Shown here one piece after another: positions 11,735-22,010 of a DNA stretch of 64,000 bases (position 1 is its first letter; each line of letters starts with the position of its first letter). The stretch covers positions 1 to 64,000 of the forward strand of contig JAFEMH010002449.1 of NCBI GenBank assembly GCA_022495995.1, in the 5' to 3' direction. The stretch comes from Adenophora triphylla var. japonica (taxonomy: Eukaryota; Streptophyta; Magnoliopsida; Asterales; Campanulaceae). The position numbers and the translations under genes are program-made. Below the pieces are notes generated by a model. It did no database searches and had not been told where the DNA came from. It was given only the letters and a program-made list of their open reading frames with translations.

Positions 11735-12548
11735 ATGATTGATATTGAAGGATCCCCAGGAACCTCCATGCATGGAGTCACCGGCCGAGAACCCGTTCTC
11801 GCCTTTTCCGTGGCTTCTCCGATCGTTCCCACCGATGCCACCGCAAAGTTTGACTTACCTGTTGACTCGGAACATAAAGCCAAAGCCTTTAAACTTTTCT
11901 CATTTGCAAACCCTCATATGAGAACCTTCCACCTCTCATGGATCTCTTTTTTTACTTGCTTTGTCTCCACCTTTGCAGCCGCCCCTCTCGTTCCCATTAT
12001 CCGGGACAACCTTAATCTCACCAAAGGTGATATTGGGAATGCCGGGGTGGCTTCAGTTTCCGGAAGTATCTTTTCCAGGCTGGTTATGGGTGCAGTTTGT
12101 GATTTACTAGGCCCTAGATATGGTTGCGCATTTCTCATCATGCTTACTGCCCCAACCGTTTTTTGTATGTCGTTTGTTTCTGATGCTAGTGGCTATATAG
12201 CCGTTAGATTCATGATTGGCTTTTCTCTTGCAACATTTGTGTCTTGTCAGTATTGGATGAGTACTATGTTTAATTCTAAGATTATTGGGCTTGCCAACGG
12301 AACGGCGGCAGGGTGGGGGAATATGGGTGGCGGAGCTACTCAACTTTTGATGCCTTTGCTTTATGATATAATCAGAAGGGCTGGTTCAACTCCGTTCACT
12401 GCCTGGAGGATTGCATTCTTCATTCCTGGATGGCTTCATGTCCTTATGGGAATACTTGTTTTAACACTTGGCCAAGACCTTCCTGATGGAAATCTTGCTG
12501 CTCTACAGAAGAAGGGTACAGTTGCTAAAGATCAATTTGGAAAGGTCA

Positions 12549-12586
<38 letters not shown>

Positions 12587-13510
12587 TTCTTTTAGGCTAA
12601 ATTTTCTTCTTTCCAAATACAGGTGTTGTGGTATGCTGTGACAAATTACAGGACATGGATCTTTGTCCTCCTTTATGGTTACTCTATGGGTGTAGAGCTA
12701 TCCACCGATAATGTGATCGCAGAATACTTCTATGACAGGTTTGTTTCTCCAAACAAACCTCAATCTTTTTTAAAATTTACTTAAGATTTACATACAAAAT
12801 AGTATGCTTCAATTTGGTCCTCAACAAATCTAAACGTGTTAAATGGTTTATATGACAGGTTTGACCTAAAGCTTCACACAGCCGGAATCATTGCAGCCAC
12901 TTTTGGAATGGCTAACTTACTCGCTCGACCCTTTGGTGGATGGGCTTCAGATTTCACAGCTAAAAGATTTGGAATGAGGGGTAGGCTATGGACCCTTTGG
13001 ACCCTTCAAACATTAGGAGGTCTCTTTTGTCTACTCCTTGGCCGTGCTAATTCAATTTCCATTGCCATAACATTTATGATCCTCTTCTCCGTTGGTGCAC
13101 AAGCCGCATGTGGGGCCACTTTTGGCATCATCCCTTTCATTTCACGACGATCTCTAGGAATTATCTCTGGCATGACTGGTGCAGGTGGGAATTTCGGGTC
13201 TGGTTTGACCCAACTGATATTCTTCACGAGCTCCAGACACTCGACAGCCACGGGGCTATCGTATATGGGTATTATGATTATGGCTTGCACACTTCCTGTA
13301 ACTCTATGCCATTTCCCACAATGGGGGAGCATGTTTCTTCCACCTAGTAAAGACCAACTCAAAGGTAGTGAAGAAAACTACTATGTTTCGGAGTGGTCAG
13401 AGGAGGAAAGGCAGAAGGGTATGCACCAAGGAAGTGTCAAGTTTGCTGAGAATAGTCGGTCGGAGCGTGGAAGGCGCGTCGGCTCAGCACCAACTCCGCC
13501 ACATGTTTGA
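11735..13510 (+). CDS. NRT2: High-affinity nitrate transporter, NRT2 family (3 exons)
   Basis: Plasma-membrane proton/nitrate symporter of the major facilitator superfamily (nitrate-nitrite porter branch), normally dependent on a NAR2/NRT3 partner. Exons are 11735-12544, 12623-12738 and 12859-13510, joined at GGAAAG/gtcagc..atacag/GTGTTG and GACAG/gtttgt..gacag/GTTTGACC. They give 525 residues, the usual NRT2 length (about 530). Visible hallmarks are the N-terminal SMHGVTGRE and AKFDLPVD, the MFS loop motif [12 protein letters not shown] (119-130), [12 protein letters not shown] (189-200) and the second nitrate-porter signature [12 protein letters not shown] (413-424). About 12 hydrophobic segments are present, and the hydrophilic tail ends [12 protein letters not shown]. 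All exons are intact. The start follows an A-rich leader and matches the family N-terminus. The ATG at 12836 lies in intron 2. Transcription is probably nitrate-inducible, as in the family, but this was not read from the sequence. Confidence 0.97.
12553..12583. repeat. (CT)n microsatellite in NRT2 intron 1
   Basis: About 15 CT units begin nine bases after the 5' splice site of the 78-nt intron 1 (12545-12622). They supply nearly all of the intron's pyrimidine content, and length variation here would change the size of a very short intron. Confidence 0.9.
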
Positions 13511-13734
13511 TACATGGGAAAAGTTTTGAGTGTTTATTTTACAGAAGTTCTGAATGAGTGGTAAAGGTTTTAAGTACTTGTTGTTTTTATGTTGTTATCC
13601 ACTCTTCGGACAAACAAAAAAGAGGGGGTGTATTTGGAATGATTGTTATAATTGTATACAACTAATTTACAGAAGTTGATCTCTTAATATTCATAAAATC
13701 TAAGGAGAAACGGGGTTTTTTATATCCAGAAACC

Positions 13735-13955
13735 TTCAAAATGAATATTCAGAAACTATTAAATGAATATTCAGAACTATCAAATTGAATATCCAGAAAC
13801 ACACAATTGACCATGTCCAGAAACTATAAAATGAGTATCCAGAAACCTTCAAATGTATATTCAGAAATTATCAAATGAATATCCAGAAACATTCAAAATG
13901 AGTATCCAGAAACATTCAAAATGAGTTTCTGGATATTCATTTTGAAAGTTTCTGA
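13735..13955. repeat. Minisatellite of about 23 bp downstream of NRT2
   Basis: Roughly eight degenerate copies of a unit like AATATCCAGAAACATTCAAA run in one orientation. The last copy is followed by inverted copies (GAGTTTCTGGATATTCATTT, TTTCTGAATA), which continue on the far side of the Stowaway at 13959-14264 as TTCATTTTGAAGATTTCTGG. Confidence 0.8.
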
Positions 13956-13958
13956 ATA

Positions 13959-14264
13959 CTCCCTCCGTCCCACCGAGCTTAGGAAAAATTGAAATGGCAC
14001 GGGGATTAAGGAATATTATTATAGTATTAGGAGAGAGAATGAGTGAAAGAAGTGTTGTGAGTGTGAAAAATTAAATAGGAGAGAGAATGAGTGGAATGAA
14101 TAGTTAGGAGAGAGAATGTTGTGAGTGTAAAAGTAAAGTAGGAGAGAGAATGAGTGGGGTAGAAAGAGTATAAAAATAATAAAAACTTTCCATTTTTGGA
14201 ATTCTTAAGATCGGCGGGACGCCCAAAATGGAAAGTTTTCTTAAGATCGGTGGGACGGAAGGAG
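13959..14264. mobile_element. Stowaway MITE
   Basis: 306 bp with TA on both sides (13957-13958, 14265-14266) and termini CTCCCTCCGTCCCACC and GGTGGGACGGAAGGAG. It is internally related to the copies at 3782 and 22161 through the GAGAGAATGAGTGG block. It was inserted into the inverted part of the adjacent minisatellite. Confidence 0.9.
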
Positions 14265-14279
14265 TATTCATTTTGAAGA

Positions 14280-14760
14280 TTTCTGGATATTTGATGCGGA
14301 CACAATTGCGGAGTCATTTTTGGAGTCGTTTGAGCGTCAACGCGGAAACGGGCGTAACTTTTGATTCCGGAGGAGTTACGGGACGCACAGCATATCAAAA
14401 CGACCGTCTCGACGAGAGGAACAAGATTCATGGGGCAAAGCCCCATGAGCAGGCCAAAAAAAGGCCGAAAAATGCTTCTAAAGGCCTCAAAAGGCCCGAC
14501 GAAGCTTTCTATCCGTTTTTTCCTAGTTTTGGACATTTTCGTCTTTTGAACTGTTTTAGGGTTTTTTCTAATTAGGGTTGCAGCCGTCTTATTTATACCT
14601 TGTTTTAGGGTTTGAAACGCAGTTTTGACATTTTATGAATTGAATTCATTCTCTTTCAATTTTCTCGAGCGAAAATTGTTGATTGATTGTTGAGTTCCTC
14701 GAGCGGAATTCACCAATTAGTCTCTATCCAAGTCTTCCGCTACGTCAATATTAAAAAATC
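14280..14760 (+). mobile_element. Probable LTR fragment of a gypsy-type element
   Basis: GC-richer sequence with GACGCACAGCATATCAAAAC, CGTCTCGACGAGAGGAACAA and GGCCAAAAAAAGGCC, followed by a TATA-like TTATTTATACC and a leader-like stretch. This composition is familiar from U3-R of large plant LTRs. No partner LTR, PBS or target duplication was found, so this may be a truncated or solo LTR. The 115-codon open frame across it is not supported as a gene. Confidence 0.35.
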
Positions 14761-14769
14761 CGTTTCTCC

Positions 14770-15160
14770 ATACAGTGAGGAGAAAGAGGTTTCTCGCCAG
14801 ACCAACTCCTTAATATTTCATTGAGTCCATTTTGGGGGAAACTTGTTTCTCCATAAGTTATAAAAAGTCCACTTTCTAATTTTGAGTTTCGAGCGTAAAA
14901 CATTGAGTTTCGAGCTTAAAACACTGAGTTTAGACGTTAAAATACCTAGAAGTTAAAACATCGAGTTTAGGCGTTAAAACACCGAGTTAAGGTTAGTAAC
15001 TAAAACATCGAGTTTATGTCTTAAAACATCGAGTTTATGTCTTAAAACACTGAGTTTTTGCCTTGAATTTTTTAAAAACAAGACTTTTTATAAGTTTGGG
15101 GGAAACAGAGTTCCCCCAAAATTTTCTGTATTTCATTTTGGGTACCTCATCTTCCCAAAC
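14770..15160. repeat. Inverted-repeat fold-back enclosing a 21-24 bp minisatellite
   Basis: The left arm contains ATTTTGGGGGAAAC..TTGTTTCTCC..TATAAAAAGTC (about 14829-14871). The right arm contains its reverse complement GACTTTTTATAAG..GGGGGAAAC..GTTCCCCCAAAAT (about 15082-15122). The loop holds about eight copies of AAAACATCGAGTTTATGTCTT-like units (14882-15064). A fold-back or MULE-type element is possible, but no terminal target duplication was found. Confidence 0.6.
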
Positions 15161-15380
15161 TAAAAATTGACTATAAGCAGTTATATAAAGAAAAAAATAA
15201 ATATTATGAGTATGAAAAAAAAAATAGAAGAGAGAATGTTGGTAAAAAAATAGTAAGTGAATTGTTATTATGAGTGTAGCAAGTGAGTATCATCGTTCAT
15301 TTAGGAATAAAGCAAACTAAAAATTTTAAATTGAGACAAATTAAAAATAAAAATAAGAAAATTAAACGGGACGGAGAGAG
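15160..15380. mobile_element. Stowaway MITE, right end only
   Basis: Ends in GGGACGGAGAGAG followed by TA (15381-15382), a typical Stowaway terminus. The left end is degraded or deleted, and only AGAGAGAATG-like internal sequence remains. Confidence 0.5.
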
Positions 15381-15464
15381 TATCATTCCAGTTAAGTTAC
15401 AAGTTAAGTTTGACATGCAATTGATAGATTTACATCCAAGACTTGTATATGTGCTATATACCTC

Positions 15465-15505
15465 CCCCCTTCCCCCCCCCCCTCCCCCCCCCCAAAAAAA
15501 AAAAG
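15465..15505. repeat. Poly-C then poly-A tract
   Basis: C-rich runs of up to 11 C interrupted by single T or TT, followed directly by a run of 11 A. Low-complexity tract, prone to sequencing and replication error. Confidence 0.9.
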
Positions 15506-15967
15506 TAGAATAAAAAAAATTACATTTTTACTCTTGATCAAGAGCAAAAATAAACATTTATTTAAAAACAAAGACAAAGGAAGTATCAATTAAGCTTAAA
15601 TATTTGACAAGGTAAAATCTTAAACAGCTATAACTAATCAATTACACAGATTTTTATTTAGTTATTTTTTGAACAACCTGTAACACCATGTTGAATGTCG
15701 ACTAAAATGATTTGAGCCATGAGATCACAAGGATGATAAACCTCTCCCAACAATTATCAGTTACATATATATGAGAATATGTGATATTTACACTTAAAAT
15801 CATTGTTTTTATCAATAGTTCCCCCTTTTTGCAACCAAAAAAATGCATTACATTATATTTTTGCCCCTTATTATGACAAATTTATGCTCCACATAGTATT
15901 TTAGCCTTGAAATTTTTTCCCTCCTTTCCTTTGTTCAAAATCATAGCTCCACCACTATGCTAATATC
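15506..15967. other. AT-rich intergenic DNA
   Basis: No gene, terminal repeat or coding remnant is recognised here. The stretch ends at the ATATC (15963-15967) that is the left target duplication of the copia element. Confidence 0.5.
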
Positions 15968-16016
15968 TATGCAATGGCAAAAACTGTTCTTTTATTATTT
16001 ACAAATAACGTTAATA

Positions 16017-16273
16017 CTCCCTACGTCTCATAAAACCTTACCCACTTTGTCATTTATGGCGTCCCACTTAAAAGTCACACTTTCCTAAAAAGGAAACCTT
16101 TTAATACTTCTTTATTCATGGAACCCACTTGTCATACTCACAATAACTATCCACTTACTATTCTCTACCCCACTTTCTCTCTCCTACCCACTCACAACTC
16201 CTACTTTAATAACATTATTCCTTATTTTCTGCACAAAACAGTAAATGGGTAACCTTTTATGGAACGGAGGGAG
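16017..16273. mobile_element. Stowaway MITE in copia LTR
   Basis: 257 bp, TA flanks (16015-16016, 16274-16275), termini CTCCCTACGTCTCAT and ATGGAACGGAGGGAG. The homologous position in the right LTR (AACGTTTATATAGTA, about 22049) lacks it. Confidence 0.9.
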
Positions 16274-16350
16274 TATAGTATAATGATTTACATTGTATGA
16301 GATCTCCTACCTAAATACAAAAACCTAGTTTCCTAAGATAAAGATAAATA

Positions 16351-16636
16351 CTCCCTCCGTCCCGGCCCAAATGTCTCAACTTTTCTTTTTGGGTGTCCCA
16401 TTTAAAATGTCTCAACCCAAAAAATAAAAGTTTTTTATTACTTTTTTATTTGTGGGACCCACTTGTCATACTCACAATAAATATCCACTAACTATTCCCT
16501 ACCCCACTTTCTCTTTCCTACATCACTTTCATACTCACAACATTTATTTCACTATACACTTTTTACATTATATATATTTATTCCTTAATTCCCGTGTCGA
16601 ATCCATTTTGAGACATTTGGGCCGGGACAGAGGAAG
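16351..16636. mobile_element. Stowaway MITE in copia LTR
   Basis: 286 bp, TA flanks (16349-16350, 16637-16638), termini CTCCCTCCGTCCCGGCCCAA and TTGGGCCGGGACAGAGGAAG. The right LTR has the empty site AATAAATACAATCTCC near 22128. Confidence 0.9.
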
Positions 16637-16839
16637 TACAATATAGCATAATTAGAGATATACACAATCCTAACAAATATAGACAAATATTGAAGAGCAA
16701 GTAAACACTCGACCGGCCTGGGAGAGATGTGATCCGGTGAGTCTCATGTTCAATCACATCTTTAGTCACATCTTCAATAGGCCCCCTCACGATGGACAAT
16801 CTATGGAAAAGTCCAATCTTGGAATCAATAATGAGAACT

Positions 16840-17812
16840 GAATACTAGAGAGGGGTTTGGTGAGAGCATCTGCAAATTGATCATTGCCCGAAATGTGTTG
16901 AACGTGGAGAGATCCAGACTACATCTTTTCCCAAACAAAGTGAAAGGATAGTGCAAGGTGTTTCATATGAGAGTGGAAAGCTAGTTGTTCCAAGATTATC
17001 ATAGTATATAACTGGAGCGTGAGGAAGTTTGACATCGAGTTCAGAGAGCAGATTTTTTTATCCAAATGACTTCGCCAGTAGCATCGGCTACGACACGAAA
17101 TTCAGCTTCTGCTGATGACCGGGAAAGTGCTCATTGTTTATGTGAGGACCAAGCAATAGGGCTTTTGTCGAGGTAAACTAGAAATCCAGAGGTGGAGATG
17201 TAATCATCCTTGTTCCTAGCCCAATTCGTGTCGCAGAAAGAGTGTAGGGAGTGAGAATTGTCTTTACAAAGTTGAATACCTAAATGGGAGGTACCATGAA
17301 GATAATATAGAACCCTATTTCAGTCCACTGAGTAGCGGTGGGGTGTTGCATATATTGACAAGTTTGTTGACAGCGAATGTGATGTCAGGACGAGTTATAG
17401 AGATATACTAAAGATTCCCAACGATGGCACGATATTATGTGGGTTGGTGTATAGGGTCGGTTGGGTAGTGGGTGAGAATGAGTTTGGATTCTATGGGATT
17501 GGGGCAGGTTTGGTATTGGTCATGCTATAGCGGGTGAGTAGGTCATGGTGTATTTAGCTTGAGAGAGGAGAAGACCCTAGTTGTTGGGTGTGACTTCTAT
17601 GCCCAAGAAATAAGATAAGAGACCAAGATACTTGAGAGATAAACGAGAGGCAAGACTCAAAATGAATGAGGAAAGAGCGGGTGTGGGTGGGTTGGTGACT
17701 ATAATGTCATCAGCATAGACAAGATGGTAGAGAGGTTAGGTACTTTTTGTGAGGATGAAGAGAGATGGGCCGGCTAGGAAATGATGGAAGCCATGGGAGA
17801 TGGGTAGGTTTT
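16840..17812 (-). pseudogene. copia pol relic: reverse transcriptase C-terminal part and RNase H
   Basis: The minus-strand translation shows LYHLVYADDIIVT (RT catalytic YADD, near 17715), then SLKYLGLLSYFLGIEV and LLLSQAKYT. RNase H motifs follow: WARNKDDYISTSGFLVYL, SPIAWSSHKQ, SRSSAEAEFRVVADATGEV and a VIYYDN-like motif. This order is diagnostic of Ty1/copia pol. Several stops and frameshifts are present, and the sequence is cut at YADD by the CACTA terminus at 17815. Sequence upstream of RT (gag, protease, integrase) is missing. Confidence 0.85.
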
Positions 17813-17814
17813 CA

Positions 17815-18420
17815 CACTACCAGAAAAAAGTGTTTTAGCGTCGGAATTTTCCGCCGCTAACGTAGGGATTCCGTCGCTAAAGGTCTGTCACCGATGGAAA
17901 AATTATGTCGGTGGTCCGCCACTGTCAGCCCGCCGCAATGGTCCGACAGATCAAATTCCGTCGGTGTACACCGACGAAAATAATATTCCGTCAGTGATCT
18001 TTTGATAACAGTGACAATAATTTCCGTGGCTGAGTTAATTTAATTTAATTTTTATTTCAACGGTAGAATATTCCGTCGCTGAATAAAAATTTATTTAAAA
18101 TAAATTAATTCAGCGGAGGAAATTTCTGTCGCTGAGTTAAATTAAATTAATTTAATTAAATTTTTATTTCACCGGCGGAATATTCCGTCGCTGAAATAAA
18201 AAATTAATTAAATTAACTCAGCGACGGAAATATACGTCACTGAATTAATTTATTTTAAATAAATTTTTATTTCAGCGACAGAATATTCCGCCGGTGAAAT
18301 AAAAATTTAATTAAATTAATTTAAAATAAATTGACGCAGCGGCGAAAATTTTCGTCTCTGATATAAAATTTAATTAATTCAGCGACGGAAATTTCCGCCG
18401 CTGATAATGCATTAAATAAA
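17815..18420. repeat. CACTA subterminal repeat region
   Basis: At least a dozen direct and inverted copies of TTTCCGTCGCTGA-like words spaced by A/T-only linkers such as AATTTAATTTAATT. In this family such repeats bind the TNPA-type accessory protein. Confidence 0.8.
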
Positions 18421-18499
18421 TAAAAATTTAAATATCAATTATAAATTTTTTTGTACCTGATATAACAATTGATAAAACTAAAACTATAAATCTAAAAAC

Positions 18500-21037
18500 C
18501 AAAATACAGTACCAAATCGGTAGGAGGGCTGGGGCTCCCGCGGGTACCAAATCGGTGGGGAGGCGGGGTGGGGACATCCCAGTACCCAAAATGTTATTAC
18601 AAACAAATATCACAAATGTTATTAGAAAAAAGTATAAAATAGTATGAAATAAACGCGGAGGTGATTGGGGAGGCTGGAAATTACCCTGCTGCACTAGATT
18701 CTGCATCTGGCCCATCAACACCGCAAATCGACGATCCGTCTCCTCCTGATGTTGCGCAAGCTGTGCCCTAGCCTGTGTCTGAGCCTCCGCAAGCTGTGCC
18801 CTAGCCTCTGCAGCCACGCGTCTCTCCTCAGCCACCTGAGCCTCCAGAGTGTCGGTCCTCAAAGCATACTGAGTATCGGGCCTGAAAACATTCGCGCGAC
18901 GGCCGGTCGACGTTGATGGGCATTGCAGCCCGTGATCCCCCATCCCTAACACTCAGTCTCCTCTATTTGGATGTCCATCTGAGGTGACTGCTTGCCAAAC
19001 TTCAGGCACGAATGGAACGGGCTGGCCGAGAGGAGTACCTTCGGGAACAACAGCGGCTTGATATGTATTTTGTCAAAATAAAACAAACAAATATAATCAT
19101 ATACACAATGTACATAAATAAATTTACATATTCAAAATCAAGTCATTTAATGATAGTTTACTTACAAAGGTCAATGCAGATCGATCATCAACCCATTGCG
19201 GAGGTTGATCGGCGGATGTAGGAGTTCTAACATGGGTGCTAACGAAAACATCCAAAAAACTGACATCGGAGCCATGTTCTTTTTCCTATAAATAAAAGAA
19301 GCGAGATTATTATTTTGAAATGGTATAAATGCAACATTTAGCTTCCCATATTATCCTTATGATAAAAATATGTTCTCTTTAATCACTAAAGTTGTGAGTA
19401 TAATATTTACTTTCATTAGGATTTAGGGGTAATCTTAGAAAAGAAACACACACTACATTTACACTAAAACCATGGATTTCATAGCATTAACATGGCTCCC
19501 AGCTAACATACGTACATAAACTGATTTAAAAGCATGCATACACTACATTTAAACTAACACCCCATGTATTTCTTATCATTTACACTAACACCCACCAACA
19601 ACGTGCATACAACCGTCCTATTTGGTTTCAAAGTCAATTAAATTAAAACCATGGATTTCATAGCATCAACATGGCTCCCAGCTAACATACGTACATAAAC
19701 TGATTTAAAAGCATGCATACACTACATTTAAACTAACAGCCCATATATTTCTTATCATTTACACTAACACCCACCAACAACGTGCATACAACCGTCCTGT
19801 TTGGTTTCAAAGTCAATTGAATGAAAACCATGGATTTCATAGCATCAACATGGCTTCCAGCTAACATACGTACATAAACTGATTTAAAAGCATGGATACA
19901 CTACATTTAAACTAACACCTATGTATTTCTTATCATTTACACTAACACCCACCAACAACGTGCTTACAACCGTGTCCTGTTTGGTTTCAAAGTCAATTAA
20001 ACTAAAACCATGGATTTCATAGCATCAAAATGGCTCCCAGCTAACAGACGTACATAAACTGATTTAAAATCATGCATACACTACATTTAAACTAACACCC
20101 CATGTATTTCTTATCATTTACACTAACACCCTTTGACAAGCGTGCATCTGGCCAGATTACGTTTTGGTTACAAAGTCAATTAAACTAAAACCATGGATTT
20201 CATAGCATCAACATGGCTCCCAGCTAACATACGTACATAAACTGATTTAAAAGCATGCATACACTATATTTAAACTAACAGCCCATGTATTTCTTATCAT
20301 TTACACTAACACCCACCAACAACGTGCATACAACCGTCATGTTTGGTTTCAAAGTCAATTAAACTAAAACCATGGATTTCATAGCATCAACATGGCTTCC
20401 AGCTAACATACGTAGATAAACTGATTTAAAAGCATGCATGCACTACATTTAAACTAACACCCTCATTTACACTAACACCCACCAACAACGTGCATACAAC
20501 CGTCCTTTTTGGTTTCAAAGTCAATTAAACTAAAACCATGGATTTCATAGCATCAACATGGCTCCCAGCTAACATACGTACATAAACTGATTTAAAAGCA
20601 TGCATACATTACATTTAAACTAACACCCCATATATTTCTTATCATTTACACTAACACCCCCCAATAACGTGCATACAACCATCCTGTTTGGTTTCAAAGT
20701 CAATTAAACTAAAATCATGAATTTCATAGCATCAACATGGCTCCCCAGCTAACATACGTATATAAACTGATTTCAAAGCATGCATACATTACGTTTAAAC
20801 TAACATACATACCATACGGTAGTGATGCTCGCCGACTGGTATCGTCCCCATCGTATGCTTTGTCGCCGATCCCGAGGAGCCCGCTCTATTTGCCCGAGCC
20901 TGTTCGGCCATCGCTATCGCCCCATCCGACGACCAATGTTCACAAAATCTATGAAACACCTCCTCGGTCATCCAAGTCGGTGTCACGGATGCTAACTTCG
21001 CCGCCAGCCGCTTAATATAATAATTAGACTTCGTGGT
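18500..21037 (-). pseudogene. CACTA ORF2 (Transposase_24-like) with a satellite-filled intron
   Basis: Upstream exon (about 21037-20805, minus): RLAAKLASVTPTWMTEEVF and FCEHWSS..AMAEQARANRAGSSG..TKHTMGTIPVGEHHYRM. This resembles the 'HWxSPEF..A..NR....HTGGSIP..EHRRRM' block of plant En/Spm transposase-family proteins. Downstream exons (19295-19150 and about 19060-18500, minus): EHGSDVSFLDVFVSTHVRT..WVDDRS, then a Gln/Ala-rich coiled-coil (AEERRVAAEARAQLAEAQTQ..HQEETDRRFAVLMGQMQNL). The two blocks are separated by 1.4 kb that is mostly the 179-bp array. The N-terminal half is lost at the gypsy junction. The role in transposition is inferred from the family, and this copy is not functional. Confidence 0.65.
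19440..20800. repeat. 179-bp tandem array, about 7.5 copies
   Basis: The landmark ACCATGGATTTCATAGCAT (or a one-base variant) recurs at about 19466, 19645, 19824, 20004, 20187, 20366, 20532 and 20711. Spacings are 179, 179, 180, 183, 179, 166 and 179. Each unit also contains ACATACGTACATAAACTGAT and CACCCACCAACAACGTGC. Copies are about 93-97% alike by eye. The array sits between two exon-like parts of the CACTA ORF2. Confidence 0.95.
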
Positions 21038-21040
21038 ACC

Positions 21041-22010
21041 TATTAATGGCCCCTTAGGCTGAACCACATAAACCACCTGGAACAGACTGAACCCAGTGCT
21101 ACGATTAATGGCATGATTGTGTGCAGATTTTGCCTGAGACAACTTATGATCCCAAGATTTGACATGGTCGCCTACCAAACACCACAACAAATTACCCAAC
21201 GTTCTATTAACCACCTCTGTCTGACCATCAGTCTGAGGATGATATGCACTACTAAAATTAAGCTAAGAGTTAGCCATTTTCCACAAACTGCGCCGAAAAT
21301 GACTAAGGAATCGGGTATCCCTATCAGACACAATCGCAGACGGTAACCCATGCAATGCAGACGGTAGACCTCCCTGAAAAATAGCTAAACCAGGATCTGA
21401 TACCAACTGACGTAGCGAAAGACTTAATGATAAATCAATTACTGTTGAATTGCGCACGATTACTAGTAATGGATCTTCAATTTTCGTTGAATCGCACACG
21501 ATTACCGAAAAAATTGGCATCCAAAAGGAATTTATTCACTTTTAGAAAATAAATAGTAAACACTCAATATCAAATTTTATTAATCAAAGCTACTTTTCGA
21601 AATTACAATTAACTTGGCTTTTATAGGACTCCTAAGACTTGAAAATCAAGTCAAACACCTCTAAAAATAACCCTAATCTATATAGTAACCTAAATAAACT
21701 ATAAAACCTCACAATATTGCATAAATATACTCTAAAATACGACTTTATCATCTAACTAAATACAAATTCGAAAATACATAATAATAACTAAAATTAAAAC
21801 TAAATAAATCACTATTTTGATCTCCATTAAAGGTGATTTGGGATGCCCATATGAGATAGGTGAGGGGTTTGCATTGAGATAAATTAACGAAATTTCGAGA
21901 TTGTTGGGATCGGATGGGTTGGAGAGGGTGGTTGAAGTGGTGGCGAACATGGTGGGAGACGGCGGTAGGAAAAAAAATTAGGGTTGGATCAAGAAAGCTT
22001 TATATACCAT
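21041..22010 (-). mobile_element. Internally deleted Ty3/gypsy fragment
   Basis: On the minus strand an LTR-like sequence (starting TGACGTAGCG at 21408 and running right) is followed by a tRNA-Met-type PBS TTGGTATCAGATCC (21393-21406). Within about 30 bases the integrase catalytic region begins. Gag, protease, RT and RNase H are therefore missing. The other LTR is absent, because the sequence switches to CACTA DNA near 21040. Confidence 0.6.
21055..21385 (-). pseudogene. gypsy integrase fragment
   Basis: Minus-strand reading: GLPSAIVSDRDTRFLSHF, then NFSSAYHPQTDGQTEVVNRT and LGNLLWCLVGDHVKSWDHKL, then AHNHAINRSTGFSLFQVVY. These are the second Asp (SDRD), the catalytic Glu region (QTDGQTE) and the conserved downstream block of plant gypsy integrases. 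One in-frame stop lies before LNFSS. It is truncated at both ends. Confidence 0.85.

Larger units (their letters stand above)
15968..16776 (-). repeat. 3' LTR of the copia element, carrying two Stowaways
   Basis: Without its two Stowaway insertions (16017-16273, 16351-16636) this LTR is about 265 bp. The right LTR has uninterrupted sequence at both positions, which gives clean empty-site evidence that each MITE landed at TA after the copia element. Confidence 0.8.
17815..21040 (-). mobile_element. Truncated CACTA (En/Spm-type) transposon
   Basis: Starts CACTACCAGAAAAAAG, the classic CACTA terminus, after TCA (a possible 3-bp target duplication). The first 600 bp are subterminal repeats of the CCGTCGCTGAA/GCGACGGAAATTT type in both orientations. 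Further in are two exon-like blocks of a second-ORF protein separated by a tandem array. The opposite terminus is missing: near 21040 the sequence changes abruptly to gypsy integrase. Confidence 0.8.

Noticed and set aside
13006..13362. Antisense open frame of 118 codons in NRT2
   Set aside because: It is a shadow of the conserved coding exon on the other strand, with no recognised domain.
12836..13510. A separate 224-codon gene starting MLNGLYDRF
   Set aside because: Its first residues lie in NRT2 intron 2. The family N-terminus and conserved splice sites show that this is NRT2 exon 3.
14027..14575. Open frames across 14.0-14.6 kb on both strands
   Set aside because: They are made from Stowaway sequence and an LTR-like fragment, with no protein similarity recognised.
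19440..20800. CRISPR or LTR-pair interpretation of the repeats
   Set aside because: Eight head-to-tail copies of a constant 179-bp unit form a tandem satellite, not spaced repeats or paired LTRs.
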